A DNA stretch of 39,851 bases, from NCBI GenBank assembly GCA_964523375.1, contig CAZFYG010000013.1:1-39851 (forward strand). The letters are read 5' to 3'. The first letter of the stretch is position 1, and every line of letters starts with the position of its first letter. This stretch comes from CAJQGY01 sp964523375. Lineage in GTDB: Bacteria > Pseudomonadota > Gammaproteobacteria > Magnimaribacterales > D2472. Both the position numbers and the translations under genes were made by a program. Below are positions 35,554 to 39,851 of the stretch, in pieces. The notes below the pieces were generated by a model. That model ran no database searches. It was given only the letters and a program-made list of their open reading frames with translations, and was not told the origin of the DNA.

Positions 35554-35763
35554 ATGAATAACTTAATACATATAAACTTTAACGATAGTGTTATAAAAGA
35601 ACTAGATAATGCAGTGGATCTTACATCATCTAAAAAAACAATTGCTTATAAATATTTTAGTGGCAATTTAGTTGAATTAGAGAAGTATTTAAACAAAGCA
35701 AATTATTACAATTACAATGTTTCTGTTAGTAATACAGCTACCCAATTAGAGCTTTTTTCTTAA
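35554..35763 (+). CDS. SOS-controlled 69-residue protein ending in a beta-clamp-binding motif
   Basis: I recognise no family. The protein is acidic to neutral, probably helical in the middle (about 36-50, SGNLVELEKYLNKAN), with a Tyr/Asn-rich stretch (51-55). Residues 64-68 are QLELF, one residue from the C terminus. This matches the consensus QL(S/D)LF by which Pol II, Pol IV, UmuC, ImuB and other proteins bind the groove of the DnaN sliding clamp. The gene is preceded by a LexA box inside its promoter, which makes DNA-damage induction likely. It could compete with replicative polymerase for the clamp, or recruit a translesion factor. Both roles are inference. Confidence 0.65.
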   Translation: MNNLIHINFNDSVIKELDNAVDLTSSKKTIAYKYFSGNLVELEKYLNKANYYNYNVSVSNTATQLELFS

Positions 35764-35795
35764 ATTTAACCTTTCATCTTTAAATAACCAATAAG

Positions 35796-35933
35796 ATGTA
35801 TATACTTAATATGGGTGTCTTGCTTGTAAGTTTTTTAAGGGGACTTACAAACATTTCTATTTTTACCCTGAATAATGGAGGTGGTCTTATTAGTATTTAT
35901 ATTAAACCAGGAAACGGAGGGGCTGCCTTTTGA
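35796..35933 (+). CDS. Possible 45-residue peptide (weak)
   Basis: An open frame from ATG 35796 (or ATG 35811, 40 residues) to TGA at 35931-35933 would encode a hydrophobic N-terminal half (VLLVSFLRGLTNISIF) and a Gly-rich tail (NNGGGLISIYIKPGNGG). No ribosome binding site is visible and the stretch also folds into a hairpin as RNA, so an untranslated RNA is at least as likely. Confidence 0.2.
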   Translation: MYILNMGVLLVSFLRGLTNISIFTLNNGGGLISIYIKPGNGGAAF

Positions 35934-35958
35934 CACAAGGTATCTTTTAAGTTTCTGA

Positions 35959-35993
35959 CTAATTGAGGTTTTAAAGCTTCAGTTAGATTTTTT
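35959..35993 (+). terminator. Rho-independent terminator
   Basis: CTAATTGAGGTTT (35959-35971) pairs with the complementary strand ending GTTAG at 35986, 10 Watson-Crick and 3 G-T pairs around a TA loop, followed by ATTTTTT to 35993. It would end transcription from the SOS promoter or from a small RNA upstream. Confidence 0.75.
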
Positions 35994-35995
35994 CT

Positions 35996-36024
35996 AAACC
36001 CTCAAATTAATCTTTGGGGGTTTT
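35996..36024 (+). terminator. Second hairpin just before the EamA start, terminator or attenuator
   Basis: AAACCCTCAAA (35996-36006) pairs with TTTGGGGGTTT (36013-36023) around TTAATC, with one G-T pair, followed by only a short T tract. It ends seven bases before the ATG at 36031 and sequesters the only G-rich sequence that could serve as ribosome binding site, so it may regulate translation instead of ending transcription. Confidence 0.5.
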
Positions 36025-36030
36025 CTGCAT

Positions 36031-36906
36031 ATGGAATTACGTTATTGGTCATTATTAATTTTTTTAGGCTCCATTTGGGGCAGTGCATTTATGTTCATAA
36101 AGATTGCAACTCCAGAGCTTGGAGCTGTTTTTTTAGTTCAACTCAGACTGGCATTAGCCTCTTTAGTATTCCTACCTTTATTATTACGCAATAAGCAACT
36201 CAGACTCTTTAAGAGAAGCTTTAAATATATTCTTATACTTAGCTTAACTAACACAGCCATACCTTTTGTCTTATTTTCTGAAGCTTCAAAAGGCTCTGAC
36301 TCAAATATGTTAGCTATATTAAATTCTTCCACAGCATTAATGACTATGCTCATAGCATTATTTTGGCTTAAAGAAAAAATAATATCAAAACAAGTCATAG
36401 GTCTTTTAATTGGCTTTATTGGAATAATTATCTTAGTTAATCCATCTAATAGCTCCATTGATCCATACTCTGCTACTATTTGCCTTGCAGGCTCATTTTG
36501 CTATGCATTTTCTGGAGTATTTATACAGAAATATTGTATAAATATTAATAAAATGGTGCTTATCGGTTGGTCATTAATATTTGGAACTATTTTGCTTTTG
36601 CCAATTTCTTTATTTAATCTTCCAACATCCTTTCCCTCGAATAATGCAATTTTGTCAGTCCTTTGGCTTGGTGTTGTCTCAACTGGTTTATCCTTTATTG
36701 GCTATGTCCGTCTTATTGAAAAAGTAGGCGCTGTAAAAACATCAACTGTTGCTTATTTTCTTCCTGTATTTGGGATTATTTGGGGCAATATTTTTCTTAA
36801 CGAGCTAGTATCGTTTTTAATTATTGTTGGATGTATTATGGTTCTTATAGGTGTATTTTTTGCCACATCTAATGATCAAAATTTGGAGGCTGTAGATGGA
36901 AAATAA
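36031..36906 (+). CDS. EamA/DMT-family transporter
   Basis: The 291-residue protein has ten predicted helices forming two EamA repeats. The first starts LIFLGSIWGSAFMFIKIATPELG, with FVLFSEASKGSDSNMLAILNSSTALMTML. The second starts CLAGSFCYAFSGVFIQKYC and ends TVAYFLPVFGIIWGNIFLNE. The DMT superfamily exports amino acids or other metabolites; the substrate is unknown. The start lies directly after a strong hairpin, so expression may be gated there. It overlaps the rhodanese gene by 11 bases. Confidence 0.92.
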   Translation: MELRYWSLLIFLGSIWGSAFMFIKIATPELGAVFLVQLRLALASLVFLPLLLRNKQLRLFKRSFKYILILSLTNTAIPFVLFSEASKGSDSNMLAILNSSTALMTMLIALFWLKEKIISKQVIGLLIGFIGIIILVNPSNSSIDPYSATICLAGSFCYAFSGVFIQKYCININKMVLIGWSLIFGTILLLPISLFNLPTSFPSNNAILSVLWLGVVSTGLSFIGYVRLIEKVGAVKTSTVAYFLPVFGIIWGNIFLNELVSFLIIVGCIMVLIGVFFATSNDQNLEAVDGK

Positions 36907-37279
36907 AACGTTAGGTTCATTGTTGCTAGAGGCAAATCAAAATGTTCCAAGATTAAATTATGATGAGTCTTTATTATTACTCAAGAACGATAATACTGTT
37001 TTGATAGATGTTCGGGAAGAATCTGAAGTTGCCAGCTTTGGTATTATTAAAAATGCAATTCACATACCCCGAGGGCTAATTGAATTTAAAATTGAATATG
37101 ATTCTCCATCCAATCCATCAAATATTAAAAATGACACAAATATACTATTTTACTGTGCAGGTGGGTACAGGTCAGCTCTTGCAGCATATTCTATTCAGCA
37201 GCTAGGTTTTAAAAATGTATTTAATATCGGTGGCTTTGGTGAATGGCTAGATAACGGTGGAGAAGTCCGCTCTATTTAA
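36896..37279 (+). CDS. Rhodanese-like single-domain sulfurtransferase
   Basis: The 127-residue protein has one rhodanese domain: VLIDVREESEVASFGIIKNAIHIPRG (about 35-60) and the active-site loop CAGGYRS at 87-93 with nucleophile Cys87, then GFKNVFNIGGFGEWLDNGG. Single-domain rhodaneses carry persulfide sulfur or detoxify cyanide; the partner is unknown. GGAGG at 36885-36889 gives an ideal ribosome binding site inside the end of the EamA gene, so it is co-transcribed with that transporter. Confidence 0.92.
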   Translation: MENKTLGSLLLEANQNVPRLNYDESLLLLKNDNTVLIDVREESEVASFGIIKNAIHIPRGLIEFKIEYDSPSNPSNIKNDTNILFYCAGGYRSALAAYSIQQLGFKNVFNIGGFGEWLDNGGEVRSI

Positions 37280-37358
37280 TTGTTTTTTAACACCTTTTAT
37301 TTTTCTTTAAATCCATTAATATTATAAAAAAATTATAACAATTAATAAAAAAAATATC

Positions 37359-39764
37359 ATGAAACCTACCTTTAACACTTTATATATAGCTCTTGCTTTA
37401 TTTTTTTCTGTTGAGATTGACTCTCAAAACTCGTTTCAAGAGATTACAACCATTGAAGAAATAGTTGTTACCTCTAGAAGAAGAGAAGAGTCAGCCCAAA
37501 CTGTACCCGTTGCTATTAGCGCTTATACGGAGAATGATCTTGTATCAAAAAATATTTCAACTATTGATGATGTCGATAATATTGCTCCAAATTTCTCATT
37601 CTTCCAAAATGGTTCGATTGGAAATGCATCCTCTGTAGGTATAAGAGGAGTTGGTAATTCTTTTAGCTCATCTTTAAGAGAACCATCTGTTGGCATTTAT
37701 GTTGATGGTGCATATATATCAAGGCAGCAGGGTAATTTATTTGATTTTTGGGATTTAGATAGGCTAGAGGTCATAAAGGGGCCACAGGGAACACTTTTTG
37801 GAAGAAATAATACAACAGGCGCAGTACAAGTTATTTATAATAAACCACTTTTTTCTGATGAAGCTAAAATAAAAGTAGGCTTTGGTTCACGCCTGCTTAA
37901 TGAAAGCGCTCTTATGTTTAACAAAGCCTTGTCTGATAGCTCAGCTATTAGAATTACTCATTCAAATGCACAACAACAAGGTTATATAGATAACTCTGAA
38001 AGAGGGGAAAAGTGGGGCGAAAAAGATTTAACTAACACAAGGTTGCAATACAGATATAGTCCAGATGATTCGTTAAATATCAACCTAAGTTACCATAAAT
38101 ACAAGCAGGGTGGATCTAGAAACCTTGGTGCTTGCAGAATATACAATCCATCAGCTCTTCTTTTGCAGTCATATGCCATAGCTGGCTTAGCTCCAATTAT
38201 TATTGAAAACTGCAATAGCAGTGTTCCAGGAGTTTCTGGAAGAGAATCCACACCTGGGGCTATTAGTGGTAATACAAGTAGGTACACATTCTCTCTAGAA
38301 AAACAATTAGGTTTTGCAACCTTAACTTTTATTCATGCTGATACATCTGTAGATTCTGAGCTTGGCTCATGGGGTTTGGGTTTAGAGAGCACGTCAGCAC
38401 CATTTATTAGCCCTCAAAATTCTTATATGAACTCAAACTACAGTTCAAATGAATTAAGGCTAAATGGGCAAATTTTGGATGATAGATTGGATTGGGTATT
38501 TGGTTTATTTGAATTTACTGAAGATGCTAGATCGTATTCTGAAACTGTTTACTTTAAAGATTATATGCCAAGCACATTCTTTCAGACCATTGATTTAACA
38601 TGTTTACTAGGCCCTGCCGATTTGCAATCAGCTGTTTGTATTAATGGAGAAAATATTACCCCAACAATTTATGTATCTGCCTATGATGTTTTGCTTCAAA
38701 CCAAAGGTCTTTCCGAGGTAAGCACAACAGATGCTAAGACATCCTCAAGCGCATGGTTTGTTGAGGGAACTTACGCAGTCAATGATAATTTTAATATCAC
38801 ACTTGGTTACAGGGACACATCTGACAAAAAGCTTGCAAGCACTTCATGGATAAACCCTATCTATGATCCTATTACCGGTTCCTTGAATCGACCAATATCT
38901 GGACCTGCATCATCAAATATGTCTAACTGTTTGACTCCCCTAACAGGCTCTAATCAATTTGGTCCTGATACTTGTAACGGAAAGAAGAATTTTAGTGATG
39001 ATACTAAAAGATTTATTGCTGATTATACTTTTGAAAATGGCACTATGGTTTACGGCTCATACTCCGAGGGATTTGTTTCAGGAGGTTTTCAAAATTCTTA
39101 TGAATTACCAGAGTTAACGCCAGAATATGTTGAGAGTTTTGAGTTTGGCACAAAAGGTACATATATGAATGGCAGGCTTAGAGTAAACGCAAGCTACTTT
39201 GAGTTTGATTATCAAAATAAACAAGTTTCAATTGGATATATTTCAGAAACTGGATCTGCAGTTAATACCTCACAAAATGTAGATTCTGTTGACACGCATG
39301 GTTATGAAGTTGAACTTACATATCTTCTTAATCCAAATCTTTTAATTTCATATTCCAAGGGCTTTATTGATGGCAGTTATAATAAGTTCATTTCTATAAT
39401 TGATGGAGCTGATCTTTCTGGAGAACCATATAATGCATTTGGTCCTGAAGAAAACTCAAATATCTCCTTAACACATACTAGAAATATAAATTCATTTGAT
39501 ATTCAAAATACATTATCAATAACTAGTGTTGGTAAAAATGAACTATCTACCACAGACAATATTGCAGAACCTTCCTACAAAGTAATAAACTTTAATACAC
39601 AAATTGAATTTAATGAAAAGGTTCAATTTGGTATCTATGGTAAGAATATTACTGATGAGTTATATGCCACTACTGGCTACGGCTCTGTAGAGCTTGCTGG
39701 CTTCTTCACAAAATATTATGCACCAGGTGCCGAATACGGTGTTAACTTAACTTATTCCTTCTAA
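37359..39764 (+). CDS. TonB-dependent outer-membrane receptor
   Basis: The 801-residue receptor has a signal peptide at about 1-22. The TonB box/plug entry reads IEEIVVTSRRREES (about 28-41), continuing with TVPVAISAYTENDL, then IRGVGNSF, PSVGIYVDGAYISRQQG, DRLEVIKGPQGTLFGRN and TGAVQVIYNKP. The barrel ends in the outer-membrane signature VNLTYSF. This is the class common in marine Proteobacteria and sphingomonads, whose ligands range from siderophores and vitamins to lignin- or steroid-like aromatics. No ligand can be named. It is monocistronic with no dedicated transporter beside it, and no Shine-Dalgarno sequence is obvious. Confidence 0.93.
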   Translation: MKPTFNTLYIALALFFSVEIDSQNSFQEITTIEEIVVTSRRREESAQTVPVAISAYTENDLVSKNISTIDDVDNIAPNFSFFQNGSIGNASSVGIRGVGNSFSSSLREPSVGIYVDGAYISRQQGNLFDFWDLDRLEVIKGPQGTLFGRNNTTGAVQVIYNKPLFSDEAKIKVGFGSRLLNESALMFNKALSDSSAIRITHSNAQQQGYIDNSERGEKWGEKDLTNTRLQYRYSPDDSLNINLSYHKYKQGGSRNLGACRIYNPSALLLQSYAIAGLAPIIIENCNSSVPGVSGRESTPGAISGNTSRYTFSLEKQLGFATLTFIHADTSVDSELGSWGLGLESTSAPFISPQNSYMNSNYSSNELRLNGQILDDRLDWVFGLFEFTEDARSYSETVYFKDYMPSTFFQTIDLTCLLGPADLQSAVCINGENITPTIYVSAYDVLLQTKGLSEVSTTDAKTSSSAWFVEGTYAVNDNFNITLGYRDTSDKKLASTSWINPIYDPITGSLNRPISGPASSNMSNCLTPLTGSNQFGPDTCNGKKNFSDDTKRFIADYTFENGTMVYGSYSEGFVSGGFQNSYELPELTPEYVESFEFGTKGTYMNGRLRVNASYFEFDYQNKQVSIGYISETGSAVNTSQNVDSVDTHGYEVELTYLLNPNLLISYSKGFIDGSYNKFISIIDGADLSGEPYNAFGPEENSNISLTHTRNINSFDIQNTLSITSVGKNELSTTDNIAEPSYKVINFNTQIEFNEKVQFGIYGKNITDELYATTGYGSVELAGFFTKYYAPGAEYGVNLTYSF

Positions 39765-39799
39765 AGTTCCCTGTATTCATTTCTAAGCTGCTTTTAAAT

Positions 39800-39851
39800 T
39801 GGCGCGCCCGGGAAGATTCGAACTCCCGACCCCTTGGTTCGAAGCCAAGTA
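39800..39851 (-). tRNA. tRNA-Arg (anticodon TCG), 3' part, cut by the window edge
   Basis: On the minus strand the sequence shows the anticodon arm CTTGG-CTTCGAA-CCAAG with TCG at plus positions 39840-39842. The T arm is GGGAG-TTCGAAT-CTTCC, the 3' acceptor strand CGGGCGC, then discriminator G and encoded CCA ending at 39800. The D arm and 5' acceptor strand lie beyond the window. Confidence 0.93.

Larger units (their letters stand above)
35764..36030 (+). other. Structured 267-base intergenic region, possible small RNA or 3' UTR
   Basis: No sizeable gene is present. TATACT at 35801-35806 could be a -10. A perfect hairpin TTGTAAGT/ACTTACAA spans 35824-35850 with an 11-base loop ending in GGGG. 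GGA triplets recur (ATGGAGG, CAGGAAA, ACGGAGG). Two further hairpins close the region and are listed as terminators. The region may be an independent small RNA, the structured tail of the SOS gene message, or a leader for the EamA gene. It does not match tmRNA, 4.5S RNA, RNase P RNA or the riboswitch motifs I know. Confidence 0.4.

Noticed and set aside
35796..36023. 6S RNA, tmRNA or 4.5S RNA in the intergenic region
   Set aside because: The 5' and 3' ends do not pair over a long helix as in 6S RNA, there is no tag-peptide frame with tRNA-like end, and the conserved GGAAGCAG loop region of 4.5S RNA is missing.

Overview
The window is a dense, AT-rich bacterial chromosome segment with short intergenic gaps and many start/stop overlaps. 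Gene content is gammaproteobacterial: a TtpC-type TonB2 energising operon, QueF of the long (two-domain) type, BolA, thymidine kinase and a MacAB-like exporter. The AT bias, compact layout, two large TonB-dependent receptors and acyl-CoA enzymes suggest a streamlined marine heterotroph such as the SAR86 cluster. That placement is an inference from gene style, not from a marker gene.

Layout. 1-7.1 kb: amino-acid and acyl-CoA metabolism (alanine dehydrogenase, PhzF-like isomerase, MDR oxidoreductase, thymidine kinase, a small Smr-like protein, glutaryl-CoA dehydrogenase) and an exported S9 peptidase. 7.3-15.3 kb: a 1035-residue TonB-dependent receptor, a strong terminator, then a six-gene operon DUF3450 / TtpC-like / ExbB / ExbD / TonB / TPR that would supply proton-motive force to outer-membrane receptors. 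15.4-18.6 kb: a MacAB-type ABC exporter (ATPase, adaptor, permease as separate genes). 18.5-22.4 kb: envelope glycan genes (two GT4 glycosyltransferases, an ELM1-family protein, an LpxH-like phosphoesterase). 22.4-31.5 kb: two small proteins (one BolA family), an MMPL/RND exporter, alpha-methylacyl-CoA racemase, TatD nuclease, a thioesterase, and a MoxR ATPase / VWA protein / membrane transporter operon. 31.5-33.9 kb: an ABC-2 exporter translationally coupled to queF. 34.0-37.3 kb: an exported small protein, tRNA-Ser(GGA), a MarR-like regulator, a stand-alone MASE1-like membrane protein, a LexA-box-controlled 69-residue protein, a structured intergenic stretch with two terminators, an EamA transporter and a rhodanese. 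37.4-39.8 kb: a second TonB-dependent receptor, then the 3' part of tRNA-Arg(TCG) running off the edge.

Two points stand out. First, the 69-residue gene at 35554 has a near-consensus LexA operator placed exactly between a good -35 and -10, and its protein ends in QLELF, a canonical beta-clamp-binding motif. This is a candidate undescribed SOS-induced sliding-clamp ligand. Second, several monocistronic or first-in-operon genes share the arrangement '-10 hexamer, six bases, ATG' with no Shine-Dalgarno sequence, which predicts leaderless mRNAs. Two of them share an almost identical 15-base element (TATAATACCG[C/A]TATG). No insertion sequences, CRISPR arrays, prophage genes or rRNA genes were seen, and no stretch longer than 300 bases lacks a gene.
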